This document shows positions 6,801-16,075 of a DNA stretch of 64,000 nt, piece after piece. The notes under the pieces are model-generated. The model ran no database searches. It worked only from the letters and a program-made list of their open reading frames with translations, and was not told where the DNA came from. The stretch lies in assembly GCA_902777385.1 (NCBI GenBank), contig CACYTP010000008.1, positions 1 to 64,000 of the forward strand, written 5' to 3'. This stretch comes from an uncultured bacterium. GTDB lineage: Bacteria; Cyanobacteriota; Vampirovibrionia; Gastranaerophilales; Gastranaerophilaceae. Each line of letters opens with the position of its first letter. Within the stretch, counting starts at the first letter, position 1. The position numbers and the translations under genes were made by a program.

Positions 6801-8153
6801 ATGAACTTACTGGAAGAATTTGATACAATTACCGCAATAGCAACACCGCTCGGAACAGGCGGAGTCGGAGTTATTCGCATTTCAGGAGATAAATCCTTTG
6901 ATATTATAGACAAAATTTATAATAAACATAACCTTGAAGCAGGCAGGATTTCTCACGGCTGGATTAAAGACGGAAATAACAAAATTGACGAAGTTATAGT
7001 ATTACCGTTCAAAAAACCAAACAGCTACACAGGCGAAGATGTTATTGAAATACATTGTCACGGCGGAATAAATATTGTAAGAAGCATTCTGGAACTGACT
7101 TTAAATAACGGTGCGAGGATGGCAGAACGTGGCGAATTTACAAAAAGAGCATTTTTAAATAAGAAAATAGACTTATCCCAAGCAGAAGCCGTGGCAGACT
7201 TAATCCACGCAAAAACAAAAAACTTTGCAATTCAATCAGCAAAAAATCTATCAGGCGTACTTGGCAAAGAAGTTGAAGGGATAAAAGAAGAAATATTTGA
7301 AACATTATCAAGAATTGTCGCAGGAATAGATTTTCCGGAAGACGTATCCGAACCTGAATATGATTACCTGATTGAAAAATTTGAAAATTCATTATCAAGG
7401 ATTAACAAAATTCTCTCTTGCGTAAAAAGTTCAGACATCCTTAGGCAGGGAATAAAAATAGCTATTGTCGGAAAACCGAACGTAGGCAAATCATCTCTGT
7501 TCAATACTCTGTTGAACATTGAACGAGCAATAGTAACCGATATTGCAGGTACAACAAGAGATGTTATAAAAGAAAATCTCGACTGGGATATTCCGATAAC
7601 ATTAATAGATACAGCAGGAATAAGAGATGGAAACGAAGTTGGGAAAGTTGAAGAAATTGGGATTGAATATTCCAAACAATCTGCTCAAGATGCAGACTTA
7701 GTGCTTTTTGTATATGATACGGCATCAAAATTTACAGAAGAAGATTCTGATATATATGAATTTATAAAAGATAAAAAACACATAATTATAGGAAACAAAG
7801 CTGATTTAACCGAATATAGCAATACTTTGCCGTTTGATAATTCGGAGATAATTAGGATTTCAACAACTGACAATACAGGTATTGAAAGCTTAAAAGAAAA
7901 AATTAAAAATACCGTAAGCAAATTTTCCACAGATGATACCGAGTTTATAACAAACAAACGCCAACAGGAATGCCTTGTAAAATGCAAAGAAAGTCTTGAA
8001 AGAGCATTGGAGGCTGCAAAAATAGAAGAATTGCAGGATATGATTTCTATTGATGTTAAAGCCGCACTACTTGCGTTAGATGAAATTACGGGCGAAGTTA
8101 TTACTGATGAAATCTTGGATAATATATTTACAAACTTCTGTATAGGTAAATAA
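6801..8153 (+). CDS. mnmE: tRNA modification GTPase MnmE
   Basis: This 450-residue protein is a full-length MnmE/TrmE. With MnmG it installs the carboxymethylaminomethyl group on wobble U34 of certain tRNAs. It has the N-terminal folate-binding domain (DTITAIATPLGTGGVGVIRISG), helical segments, an inserted Ras-like G domain near residue 220 (GKPNVGKSSLFN, DIAGTTRD, DTAGIRD, NKAD) and the C-terminal FCIGK carrying the essential cysteine. A TATAAT ends only 6 nt before the ATG and there is no ribosome site, so the message may be leaderless. mnmG is not in the window. Confidence 0.96.
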   Translation: MNLLEEFDTITAIATPLGTGGVGVIRISGDKSFDIIDKIYNKHNLEAGRISHGWIKDGNNKIDEVIVLPFKKPNSYTGEDVIEIHCHGGINIVRSILELTLNNGARMAERGEFTKRAFLNKKIDLSQAEAVADLIHAKTKNFAIQSAKNLSGVLGKEVEGIKEEIFETLSRIVAGIDFPEDVSEPEYDYLIEKFENSLSRINKILSCVKSSDILRQGIKIAIVGKPNVGKSSLFNTLLNIERAIVTDIAGTTRDVIKENLDWDIPITLIDTAGIRDGNEVGKVEEIGIEYSKQSAQDADLVLFVYDTASKFTEEDSDIYEFIKDKKHIIIGNKADLTEYSNTLPFDNSEIIRISTTDNTGIESLKEKIKNTVSKFSTDDTEFITNKRQQECLVKCKESLERALEAAKIEELQDMISIDVKAALLALDEITGEVITDEILDNIFTNFCIGK

Positions 8154-8158
8154 GTCAG

Positions 8159-8959
8159 CTAAGCTTCTTTTACGCCATAAGGAACGGTTACTAAATTATT
8201 TTTAATCCAATATCCGTCTGATTGTTTAAATTCGTCATTAATAATATAGAATGTAGAGCCTGAACCTGACATTACTGAGTTTGTATAATCACGCTTGATA
8301 TATTGAAGTTCTTTATAATCATCAATTACAGCCCATTCAAGATCATTAACGTACTTATCTCTGTCAGAAGAGGCTGCCGCAAGTTTAGCAGAAAATTTTG
8401 TATAAGCTTCTTTAGCACTAATACCAAGGCTTACAGGCTTTATTAATGATATCATTTCTTTTTTGAACGGCATAGGTTCAAGGATTTCACCTCTGCCTCT
8501 TGTCATACAAGTTCCGCCCTCAAGACAAAAATTCAAGTCAGAACCGAGTTTTGCACATAAACTATGCAAATAAGTCTTACTCAAAGGTTCGTTAAATAAT
8601 TTATTTAACCCATACAAAGTACCTGCAGCATCGGTACTGCCGCCTGCTAATCCTGCTGCAACGGGAATATTTTTTTCGATATTTATATTGACCTTATATT
8701 CATCAGAAATATCAATATGAGAAAAAAACAATTTTGCCGCTTTATAAACAAGATTACTGCTATCGTATGGAATATCGTTACAATTACCATCCAGATGTAT
8801 ATTTAATCCTTCATCAGGAGTAATATTAACAGTTAAATAATCATACAAAGAAATAGTTTGCATAATACTTTCAATATCATGAAACCCATCAGGACGCTTT
8901 CCTGTAACTTTTAGCGACAAGTTAATCTTTGCAGGACACTGAACTTTTATACTATACAT
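8159..8959 (-). CDS. ispE: 4-diphosphocytidyl-2-C-methyl-D-erythritol kinase
   Basis: This 266-residue GHMP kinase phosphorylates CDP-methylerythritol in the MEP route to isoprenoids. It begins CPAKINLSLKVTGKRPDGFHDIESIMQ, typical of IspE, and has the glycine-rich ATP loop PVAAGLAGGSTDAAGTL and a C-terminal SVMSGSGSTFY. Its start overlaps the end of rsmA by 8 bp, so the two are translationally coupled; the rsmA-ispE pairing is common in bacteria. It converges on mnmE with only 5 bp between the stops. Confidence 0.95.
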   Translation of the reverse strand: MYSIKVQCPAKINLSLKVTGKRPDGFHDIESIMQTISLYDYLTVNITPDEGLNIHLDGNCNDIPYDSSNLVYKAAKLFFSHIDISDEYKVNINIEKNIPVAAGLAGGSTDAAGTLYGLNKLFNEPLSKTYLHSLCAKLGSDLNFCLEGGTCMTRGRGEILEPMPFKKEMISLIKPVSLGISAKEAYTKFSAKLAAASSDRDKYVNDLEWAVIDDYKELQYIKRDYTNSVMSGSGSTFYIINDEFKQSDGYWIKNNLVTVPYGVKEA

Positions 8960-9791
8960 TTTTTATCAACTCCTCTGACAATTTACCAAACATATCAATA
9001 GATAAATTTTCGCCTCTGATATTTTCATCCAAATTTAAATTTGACATAGATTTAAGTATATTATCTTTTGAAAAACCACCGCTCAAAAGGCAATTTTTAA
9101 GATTTTTCCGTCGTTGTGCAAATGCCGCTTTGACTGTCTTTCTAAAATGGGAATAATCACTAAGTTCTAGTAACGGTTTTTCACGGACTTTTAAATACAC
9201 AAGAGCAGAATTAACCTTTGGAGCAGGGAAAAATGAGCGTCTGACGACAAGTTCTTTTATTTCAACTTCAGCCCAAAACTGAGATAATATTGTTAACAGC
9301 CCATACTGCTTTGCAGGCGAATTTTCGGTAGCGACCATTCTCCTTGCGACCTCTTCTTGAACCATTAAAAGAATATCCTTAATTTGATTTCTGTTAGAAT
9401 TATTTAAATCGTCTATTTCACCCAGAAGGTGTGCAATGATAGGACTTGTAATATAATACGGGATATTTGCAACAACTTTAACCGGCTCGGAACACAAATC
9501 CGAAAATTGAGTTTTTAAAATATCCTTATGAATTATTGTTAAATTCGGAGCATCCAACTTTTGTAACTCTTTAACCGCATCTTCATCCAACTCAACAGCT
9601 ATTACTTTTTTTGCTTTTTTAACAAGCTGCTCCGTAACAAAACCAACCCCCGGTCCTATTTCAACGACTGTATCTTCAGAAGTTACACCAGAATACTCCA
9701 ATATATTTTGGATAACTTCACCGTTAACCAAAAAGTTCTGTCCAAGGCGTTTTTTAGTTTTAAAATATCTTGCACGTTCAAAGTAATTCAT
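8952..9791 (-). CDS. rsmA: 16S rRNA (adenine1518-N6/adenine1519-N6)-dimethyltransferase
   Basis: This 279-residue SAM-dependent methyltransferase (KsgA/RsmA) dimethylates two adjacent adenines in helix 45 of 16S rRNA during 30S maturation. The start has the family KKRLGQNFLVN, followed by the SAM-binding EIGPGVGFVTEQL, the catalytic NIPYYITSPI and the C-terminal helical part with AFAQRRKNLKN. It is first in the rsmA-ispE pair. The -10 element of its promoter ends 7 nt before the ATG, leaving almost no leader, with only AGG as a weak ribosome site. Confidence 0.96.
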   Translation of the reverse strand: MNYFERARYFKTKKRLGQNFLVNGEVIQNILEYSGVTSEDTVVEIGPGVGFVTEQLVKKAKKVIAVELDEDAVKELQKLDAPNLTIIHKDILKTQFSDLCSEPVKVVANIPYYITSPIIAHLLGEIDDLNNSNRNQIKDILLMVQEEVARRMVATENSPAKQYGLLTILSQFWAEVEIKELVVRRSFFPAPKVNSALVYLKVREKPLLELSDYSHFRKTVKAAFAQRRKNLKNCLLSGGFSKDNILKSMSNLNLDENIRGENLSIDMFGKLSEELIKNV

Positions 9792-9798
9792 ATTACCT

Positions 9799-9828
9799 AT
9801 TATAATATCACAAGCAGGACAATGTTAA
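9799..9828 (-). promoter_or_regulatory. promoter of rsmA-ispE
   Basis: The minus strand has TTAACA (9828-9823), an 18-bp spacer and TATAAT (9804-9799). The ATG begins at 9791, so the predicted start of transcription is at or within a few bases of the start codon. Confidence 0.5.
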
Positions 9829-9883
9829 AAATAAATTCTTTTGTTAAAGTAAATTAGTGATATAATAAACTTACGGAGGTCCT

Positions 9884-11215
9884 GTGAATAACACATTAAC
9901 AAGAAACGAAAATCGTTTGACAATTGAAGATATTAAAAATCTTTATACTTCAGGTATTAAAGCCTCAAATGATATGAAGATTGGTATTGAGTACGAACGA
10001 TTACCAATAGAGACTAAAACAGGACAAGCAGCAAGCTACTATTCTCAAAACGGTATTTGCGAATTTTTAAGGGAATTTGCAAAAGAAGAAAACTGGGATT
10101 ACATCACGGATAATCTTGAAATAATCGGGCTTAAACAAGGTCATAACACTATTACACTTGAACCCGGTTCACAGACGGAATTTAGCCTTGAACCTCAAAA
10201 AAACATAAGAGATTTAGAATTAAATATAAATAAACTTGACGAGCAATTAAAACCGATTTTTCAAAAATTCGGCATAAGTTTTCTTAATTATGGAGTATCT
10301 CCTGTTACAACTTATAAAAATATTAAACTTATTCCTAAAAAGCGTTATCACATTATGGCACAATACTTGTGGGGAATTTTATCGGATGTAATGATGAGAG
10401 AAACAGCAGGAATTCAGGGAACATTTGATTTTACATCAGAAGATGACGCTATTAAAAAATTTAAAATAGCTAATATGCTCTCACCATTTATGACGGCACT
10501 TTTTGCAAACTCACCGATTAGAGGAGGAGTTGACACAGGCTATAAATCTTTCAGAGCATTAAGCTGGTTAAATACTGATAACGACAGATGCGGTTTTTAC
10601 TACAATTTTGATAACGATTACGGCTTTGAAAAATACATAAATTTCGTATTAAACGCTCCTATGCTATTCATATCAAGAAACGAAAATAATATCGTAATAA
10701 ATGGCGGAATAAACTTCAAAGAATTCTTAGGAAACGGCTTTGATAATATACAACCCGACATTGACGATTACAAACTTCACGCAAACCTGTGCTTTCCTGA
10801 GGTAAGATTAAGAAATTTCATTGAAGTCAGAAATCACGACTGCGGTAAAAAAGAATATATTTACGCAATGCTCGCAATCTACAAAGGAATTTTATACAAT
10901 TCAGACGCAACTGAAAAAATTGAAGAATTATTTAAAAATACAAGTTATAAGGACTTTGCAGAACTTAGATATGCAGTTCCGAGATTAGCGACAAAAAGCA
11001 AATTCAAAAATCACACAGTTAATGATTACATTAAAAATATAATTAAAATTGCGGAAGCAGGCTTAACCGAAAATAAAAACGGCGAAGAAAAATATTTAGA
11101 ACCAATCAAACAGCTTGCGGCTGATGGAATTTGTCCTGCGGATATTATTCTTAAAAACTGGTACGGACAATGGAATAAAGACATTTCAAAATTATTAGAT
11201 TACATTACAAAATAA
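9884..11215 (+). CDS. glutamate-cysteine ligase, plant/cyanobacterial GCS2 type
   Basis: This 443-residue enzyme likely makes gamma-glutamylcysteine, the first step of glutathione or related thiol synthesis. The GTG start is chosen because GGAGG lies 4 nt upstream. Family signatures include KIGIEYERLPI near the N-terminus, GHNTITLEPGSQTEFSLEP, and the central MMRETAGIQGTFDF and ANSPIRGG. This is the GCS2/EgtA-type ATP-grasp-like carboxylate-amine ligase fold found in cyanobacteria, plants and proteobacteria. No gshB is adjacent. The gene is monocistronic with its own terminator. Ergothioneine-type EgtA activity is a less likely alternative. Confidence 0.82.
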   Translation: MNNTLTRNENRLTIEDIKNLYTSGIKASNDMKIGIEYERLPIETKTGQAASYYSQNGICEFLREFAKEENWDYITDNLEIIGLKQGHNTITLEPGSQTEFSLEPQKNIRDLELNINKLDEQLKPIFQKFGISFLNYGVSPVTTYKNIKLIPKKRYHIMAQYLWGILSDVMMRETAGIQGTFDFTSEDDAIKKFKIANMLSPFMTALFANSPIRGGVDTGYKSFRALSWLNTDNDRCGFYYNFDNDYGFEKYINFVLNAPMLFISRNENNIVINGGINFKEFLGNGFDNIQPDIDDYKLHANLCFPEVRLRNFIEVRNHDCGKKEYIYAMLAIYKGILYNSDATEKIEELFKNTSYKDFAELRYAVPRLATKSKFKNHTVNDYIKNIIKIAEAGLTENKNGEEKYLEPIKQLAADGICPADIILKNWYGQWNKDISKLLDYITK

Positions 11216-11237
11216 AAGCCCTCCGAAGAGGGCTTTT
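11214..11237. terminator. bidirectional terminator after the ligase gene
   Basis: A 10-bp perfect stem (11214-11223 with 11228-11237) closes a CGAA tetraloop; the 5' arm overlaps the stop codon. T-runs occur on both strands, so it can also serve the convergent gene that ends at 11250. Confidence 0.88.
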
Positions 11238-11249
11238 TAAATATTTGAA

Positions 11250-12632
11250 TTATCTGGATTTTACAAGTTCCTGAGCTTTTTCTCTTGATGAAGCAGAACC
11301 GATGTATTCTCCTTCACAAGTTCTGACAGTTACCGTACGAGAACCCAGTTTCATATCTTTGCCGCCTGATTTAGTTTTCATTCTTGCAACTCTTCTTGCG
11401 ATTTCTTTTTCATCAGCCAGACAAATCTTTGTACCGTCTTTTAAAGTAATTTCTTTTCTTAATACTTTAGTCTTCCAGTTATCACCCTTTTGAAGAGAAG
11501 TTTCGTCGTGTCCTGGTTTCAATAATTCTGTTAATTCTCTAATTTGTTTAGAATTTAACGGTTTACCTGTATTACAATCGTTATAAAGATTTGCATAGTG
11601 CCAATAACCGCCATAAGGGATAGTTTTGACAGCAACACCTTCATCATAAGTATAACAATCTTCCGGAGTAGTACATTCAGGTTCTACAGTTGGTTCAACA
11701 GTAGGTTCTACAGTTGGTTCTACAGTAGGCTCAACAGTAGGTTCAGCCGTTGGTTCGGCAGCAGGAGGCGGAGCCTGATGATACAAGTTAGCTGCATCCT
11801 GACGTTTATTAGTTTTGCCGTCTTTATCCTTTAGCAGCAATCCTAACCCAACTAAGCCTGCAGCACCAACCAATCCCCCTAAACGAGATACCGCAGTAGA
11901 TGTAGCTGTATAAGTTTTACAACCAACATCAACAGCTGCTGTTGCAGTTGCTGCAGATGCACCGAATACAATTGCAGCTAATGCTGCAGTACCTGCAAGT
12001 GTTCTGTACAACCCTGTATTATCTCTTCTGTAGTCAATACCTGCAGCTTTAATTGCATTTTTTTCAGCCGAAGCAGAAATTGTACGTCTTTCTGCGGCTT
12101 CACGTCTTTCTGTTAATTGCAATTTATTATCAGTACCAACATCTTTTCCGAATTCATTTTTAAATTTATCAGAATCGAATACTTCATTACCGTTTTCGTC
12201 TTTAGTGAAAAATAAATCCTTGTTGCCGTTAATGTGATTTAAAACTTCTTTATCTTTAATAAGATTAAAAGTATATAAATTATAAGTTCCGTCTTTTTTA
12301 GCCTGAGCTACAGCTTCATTATATGATTTTTCATCAATAAAAGTCTTTGTAGTCTGAGCTTTTTTCTGAGAAATTTCATTTTCTAACTGCTGTTTAGATG
12401 CTTCAACAGCTTCTTTATATGTAAATAGGCTGTTACCGTTTTCGTCTTTCATACCTAACAAATATGCAGCAAGTTCTTCCTGACGAGCAGTTCTTGCACT
12501 TTTGTTACTAAGAAAATCCTGAATTTTTTGAGCTTCCTCTTTTGAAGCTGTAGTATAATCACTTTCTTTCATAAACTGAACATTGTGATTTTGTACAACG
12601 TACTTAGCAATGGTATCTACGTTCAATCCCAT
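11250..12632 (-). CDS. hypothetical protein with EPTV repeats and central membrane segments
   Basis: I do not recognise this 460-residue protein. The N-terminal 200 residues (MGLNVDTIAKYVVQ start) are charged and helical. Two hydrophobic, Ala/Gly-rich stretches at about 210-235 and 250-267 could be membrane segments. A Pro-rich linker of seven EPTV/EPTA units follows near 292-320, then a Cys-containing C-terminal domain (TTPEDCYTYDEG, GYWHYANLYNDCN) rich in Lys/Arg towards the end. The arrangement suggests a membrane-anchored protein with an extended stalk and an exposed domain, which is inference. A GGGGAAAGGAAAGGGGAA stretch before the ATG provides the ribosome site. Confidence 0.75.
   Translation of the reverse strand: MGLNVDTIAKYVVQNHNVQFMKESDYTTASKEEAQKIQDFLSNKSARTARQEELAAYLLGMKDENGNSLFTYKEAVEASKQQLENEISQKKAQTTKTFIDEKSYNEAVAQAKKDGTYNLYTFNLIKDKEVLNHINGNKDLFFTKDENGNEVFDSDKFKNEFGKDVGTDNKLQLTERREAAERRTISASAEKNAIKAAGIDYRRDNTGLYRTLAGTAALAAIVFGASAATATAAVDVGCKTYTATSTAVSRLGGLVGAAGLVGLGLLLKDKDGKTNKRQDAANLYHQAPPPAAEPTAEPTVEPTVEPTVEPTVEPTVEPECTTPEDCYTYDEGVAVKTIPYGGYWHYANLYNDCNTGKPLNSKQIRELTELLKPGHDETSLQKGDNWKTKVLRKEITLKDGTKICLADEKEIARRVARMKTKSGGKDMKLGSRTVTVRTCEGEYIGSASSREKAQELVKSR
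11680..11763. repeat. 12-bp tandem repeat, seven units, encoding EPTV/EPTA
   Basis: Seven consecutive 12-bp units of the form GGTTCnACAGTn lie inside the hypothetical gene; the last two have diverged. The array is in frame, so unit gain or loss would change linker length without breaking the frame. Confidence 0.85.
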
Positions 12633-12785
12633 AATTCCCCTTTCCTTTCCCCGTGAAAGTATTTTAATTTTCCCTGTACATTAATAAACTATTTTTGAGT
12701 TCAAAAATTGCCTCAACTATCACGACAAGTTTAAATCAGATATCTCTAAATAGTTTTATTATGGGGTTTTTAGAGAATATTTATA

Positions 12786-13838
12786 TTAGTTACATTTCTT
12801 AATAATTGAAAGTAATACCTTTTTTAAGCGTAAAATTTTTGCATCGTCAGTACCAATTCCGCACAATAACATAGTAGAAATTTTGTTTGTCTTTTCGTCT
12901 TCGATTTTGTATTTATCAAACAACAATTCAGATAAATCATAACCGGACAACCCGTTGATTTTAATCAATAATTTTGTTATATCATCACCACCAAAATCAC
13001 AGCCTTTACAAACTTCTTTTAAATTCAACAAAGAATCAATAAGATGTTCTATTTTTGCTCTGCCTTTTACTGAATTGAGAAACCTTATATTAGCCTCTAT
13101 AGAAGCTAACAAAGGATAAGACGGGGACGTGGTATTAATCATTGCAAGAGATGAGTCTACATCAAGGCATGTATTAGTATGTAACAAGGCGGTAGGATTT
13201 AATCCGCCTGCAGTTTTATGCAGAGATTGAACCGTAAAATCAGCAATTTTTACGGCACTTTGAGGTAATCTGTCTGAAAACGGATATAACGCACCATGTG
13301 CTTCATCTACAATTAAATAGGCATTATAATTCTCACAAAGAGATTTCAATGCGGCGACATCGGCAACATACCCCTCATAAGTCGGGGATGTAACAATAAC
13401 AGCTTTAATATTTTGATTTTTTAATAAAGGTTCAATATCATTACATGACGCAGCAATATTTACTCCAAATTCATTACTTATCTTTGTTTTATAATAAACA
13501 GGAATAGCTCCGGCAAGCTTTACGGCATTCAAATGACACGGATGTGCATTATCCGTAATCAAAACATTATCCCCATTTTTTGCACAAGCCAAAACTGATG
13601 CGATAACTCCACTTGAAGAACCGTTTGTCAAGAACTTGGTTTTTACTGTTCCATACACATTGGAAGCATAATGTTCAGCTTCTTGCAACGCTTTTTCAGG
13701 ATTATGTGCCTCAGTTTCAGAAATATCCAGCTTGTATAAATTACGGAGTTTACTGAATATAAACAACCTTTGAGAATGCGAGGGCGTAGTGAACAGAGTT
13801 GTTCTGCAACTCTTTTTTAATAAAGCAACTAAACCCAC
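12786..13838 (-). CDS. shortened Orn/Lys/Arg decarboxylase-like PLP enzyme
   Basis: This 350-residue protein matches the major PLP domain of the Orn/Lys/Arg decarboxylase family. It has the TTPSHSQ start, HNPEKALQEAE, the SSSGVIASVLA loop, the cofactor-pairing VDEAHGALYPF (Asp178, His181) and the Schiff-base lysine in SLHKTAGG (Lys208). It stops at about residue 350, without the roughly 100-residue C-terminal domain of the usual 450-490 residue enzymes. The substrate (arginine, lysine or ornithine, or another) is therefore uncertain, as is full activity. It follows the PilZ gene by 6 bp and is probably cotranscribed with it. Confidence 0.75.
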   Translation of the reverse strand: MGLVALLKKSCRTTLFTTPSHSQRLFIFSKLRNLYKLDISETEAHNPEKALQEAEHYASNVYGTVKTKFLTNGSSSGVIASVLACAKNGDNVLITDNAHPCHLNAVKLAGAIPVYYKTKISNEFGVNIAASCNDIEPLLKNQNIKAVIVTSPTYEGYVADVAALKSLCENYNAYLIVDEAHGALYPFSDRLPQSAVKIADFTVQSLHKTAGGLNPTALLHTNTCLDVDSSLAMINTTSPSYPLLASIEANIRFLNSVKGRAKIEHLIDSLLNLKEVCKGCDFGGDDITKLLIKINGLSGYDLSELLFDKYKIEDEKTNKISTMLLCGIGTDDAKILRLKKVLLSIIKKCN

Positions 13839-13844
13839 AACAAC

Positions 13845-14438
13845 CTACTTATTATTTATTTCAATACTTCTCTTTGTACAGTATTGAATAAGTGTCATAC
13901 GATCATGATTATTGTTAAATACAAACCTGCCCGAATGATAATAATATCCGTCATCACTTCGTTCAACTCTTATCGGACTATATTTGCAAACTATCGACAT
14001 AGCATCCGTTAACGGTAATGTAATATCATACAAACCCTCAATATCGATATTTTCAGTGGTTTTAAACTTCATACCGCCTGCAGATATATCAAGAGTAGTG
14101 ATTGAATGAGACTTTTCAGCTTGTGAAAGAGTTAAATCATAAATAAATTTTATACGGGTAAACCTTCTTCTCTGAAGAAATTTATGTTTTGCAGGATTTG
14201 CTATTTCCAAAGTATTATTATCGGAAATTTGCTTTGCATAAGATTCAAAATATAAAGTTCCATGTTTTGAATCAGTATAAAATTCGCAATAGGTATTTTT
14301 TAAAACCCCATCGGCAGGATAATCCAACTTTAAAGTAAAACCGTCTTCATTAACATCTGTAACAGTTCCTTTATTCGCAAATTTAAAGTCTGCCGGAATA
14401 ATCGTTACACGCTGTTCTTTTTCTATTAACTCTCTCAT
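13845..14438 (-). CDS. PilZ-domain protein (cyclic-di-GMP responsive)
   Basis: This 197-residue protein has an N-terminal YcgR-like domain (about 1-85) and a C-terminal PilZ domain. The c-di-GMP contact motifs are present: RRRFTR near residue 92 (the RxxxR motif) and DISAGGMKF (the D/N-x-S-x-x-G motif). Such proteins link c-di-GMP level to motility, pili or polysaccharide output, which fits a genome with pilin-like and exopolysaccharide genes. It is the first gene of a likely two-gene unit with the decarboxylase-like gene. The effector it acts on is unknown. Confidence 0.85.
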   Translation of the reverse strand: MRELIEKEQRVTIIPADFKFANKGTVTDVNEDGFTLKLDYPADGVLKNTYCEFYTDSKHGTLYFESYAKQISDNNTLEIANPAKHKFLQRRRFTRIKFIYDLTLSQAEKSHSITTLDISAGGMKFKTTENIDIEGLYDITLPLTDAMSIVCKYSPIRVERSDDGYYYHSGRFVFNNNHDRMTLIQYCTKRSIEINNK

Positions 14439-14740
14439 ATTTCAAATCCTTATAACTACTCTATGAAATGATTATATATTATTATTCAGAATAAAGCAAT
14501 ATATTAACAAAGTTCGGGAACTAACCGTAAAGAAATGCTCTCATAAAATATGAGAGCAAAATTGAGCAATCAGAAGAGTTGAGGATTTACATTCTTATAG
14601 TACAAATTTTCTGAGGAATAAACATTACCAAAAATATTAATCTTTAAAAATTATCTTATCCTTTGGTATAACTAATTGTTTGCACTAAAAAGGCAGGTAA
14701 ATAAAAATTCACCTGCCTTTTAATTATACTAAAATCAAGT
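14439..14740. other. 302-bp gap between the PilZ gene and secY
   Basis: No convincing ORF is present. A perfect 9-bp hairpin with an AAA loop (14537-14557, arms GCTCTCATA/TATGAGAGC) lies about 100 bp upstream of the PilZ gene, and the secY terminator lies at its far end. The PilZ-decarboxylase promoter must be in here, but I could not pick a convincing one. Confidence 0.6.
14688..14721. terminator. terminator of the rpsE-secY unit
   Basis: An 11-bp perfect stem (14688-14698 with 14711-14721) has T-runs on both sides. On the minus strand it follows the secY stop by about 20 bp and closes the ribosomal-protein operon. Confidence 0.85.
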
Positions 14741-16075
14741 TTACTCTTTCAAGAATGATTCATAATTTCTAGCTAACAAGTGGGTACGAACCTGATTAAT
14801 CAAATCAAGAGCAACACCGACCATGATGATTAAGGAAGTAGCACCGATACCCTGAATTGTTTTTATGTTAGTAACATAACTTGCAAATGAAGGAATCAAT
14901 GCAACAATACCTAATCCTAAAGCTCCGATAAAAGTCGTTTTTGTTAAAATTTTATCCAAAGCTTCGGCAGTCGGTTTACCAGGTTTTATACCCGGAATTG
15001 ATGAACCGTATTTTTTCAGATTAGTTGCAATATCTTTTGGCTGCATATTCGGCATAATTGACGCATAAAAGAAAGTTAATGCAACAATTAATAAGAAATA
15101 CAACACATAATATGTAATTCCGTCAGGACTCATTATATGAGTTAAACGAACAACAAAATCCTGTACAGCAGGGTTTTTGAAATTAGCCTGACCGACAAGA
15201 CTAAGTACAGTTGACGGGAACAACAAAATTGCAATAGCAAAAATTATCGGCATAACCCCGCCCGGATTAAGTTTGAACGGAATATACGAATTCATACCAC
15301 CGTAAACTTTGTTACCAACCTGACGTTTTGGATTAATTATAATAACTTTCCTTACTGCTTCGTGCATTACAACAATTAAAACCATTGTAATTAAGAATAT
15401 CAGCAGGAATGCTACCAAACCAATCTGCATTGCTGTGTTGTGTGCAACAACCTGATATGTTCTTGAGGCATAAACAGGAATACCGGATATAATACCGATA
15501 AAGATGATTAAAGAACCGCCGTTACCGATACCTCTTTCGGTAATCAATTCGGAAATCCACATTACAAGGACAGAACCTGCTGTTAATACCAATATAGAAC
15601 TGATATAAAACATTGTATGAGGTACTGTAGCTATAATAGATCCCGGAAGATGTCTTAAAAACATCATGAAAACTAATGACTGGAAAATAGCAAGTACAAC
15701 CGTAAACAAACGAGTGTACTGTGCCAATTTTCGTCTTCCTGCTTCACCTTCTTCTTTCTGCAATTTTTCCAATGACGGAATAACAACAGATACAAGCTGA
15801 ACAATAATTGATGCGGTGATGTAAGGTCCTATACCCAATGCAAAAATTGATACACTACCTAAAGCACCGCCCGTAAATAAGTCCAAAAATCCGATTATAT
15901 TGTTGCCTGCTGCAATATTTGAGAACACAGCGTTATTAATACCATACAAAGGTAACTGTGCACCAAATCTAAATGCAGCTATCATCAACAAAGTAAATAT
16001 GATTTTTTGCTTTAGTCCCGATGCATTCCACATGGACATTAAATCATCGGTACTCGGCATTCTAACTTGTGCCAT
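14741..16075 (-). CDS. secY: protein translocase subunit SecY
   Basis: This 444-residue inner-membrane protein is the channel subunit of the Sec translocon. It has about ten transmembrane segments and the family strings FGAQLPLYGI, GIGPYITASIIVQL (plug/TM2), ERGIGNGGSLIIF, and PTAEALDKILTKTTFIGA in the TM9 region. Its ATG overlaps the rplO stop by one base, so the two are translationally coupled, and a strong terminator follows. adk, map and infA, which usually come after secY in the spc operon, are absent; the next gene is the PilZ gene. Confidence 0.97.
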   Translation of the reverse strand: MAQVRMPSTDDLMSMWNASGLKQKIIFTLLMIAAFRFGAQLPLYGINNAVFSNIAAGNNIIGFLDLFTGGALGSVSIFALGIGPYITASIIVQLVSVVIPSLEKLQKEEGEAGRRKLAQYTRLFTVVLAIFQSLVFMMFLRHLPGSIIATVPHTMFYISSILVLTAGSVLVMWISELITERGIGNGGSLIIFIGIISGIPVYASRTYQVVAHNTAMQIGLVAFLLIFLITMVLIVVMHEAVRKVIIINPKRQVGNKVYGGMNSYIPFKLNPGGVMPIIFAIAILLFPSTVLSLVGQANFKNPAVQDFVVRLTHIMSPDGITYYVLYFLLIVALTFFYASIMPNMQPKDIATNLKKYGSSIPGIKPGKPTAEALDKILTKTTFIGALGLGIVALIPSFASYVTNIKTIQGIGATSLIIMVGVALDLINQVRTHLLARNYESFLKE

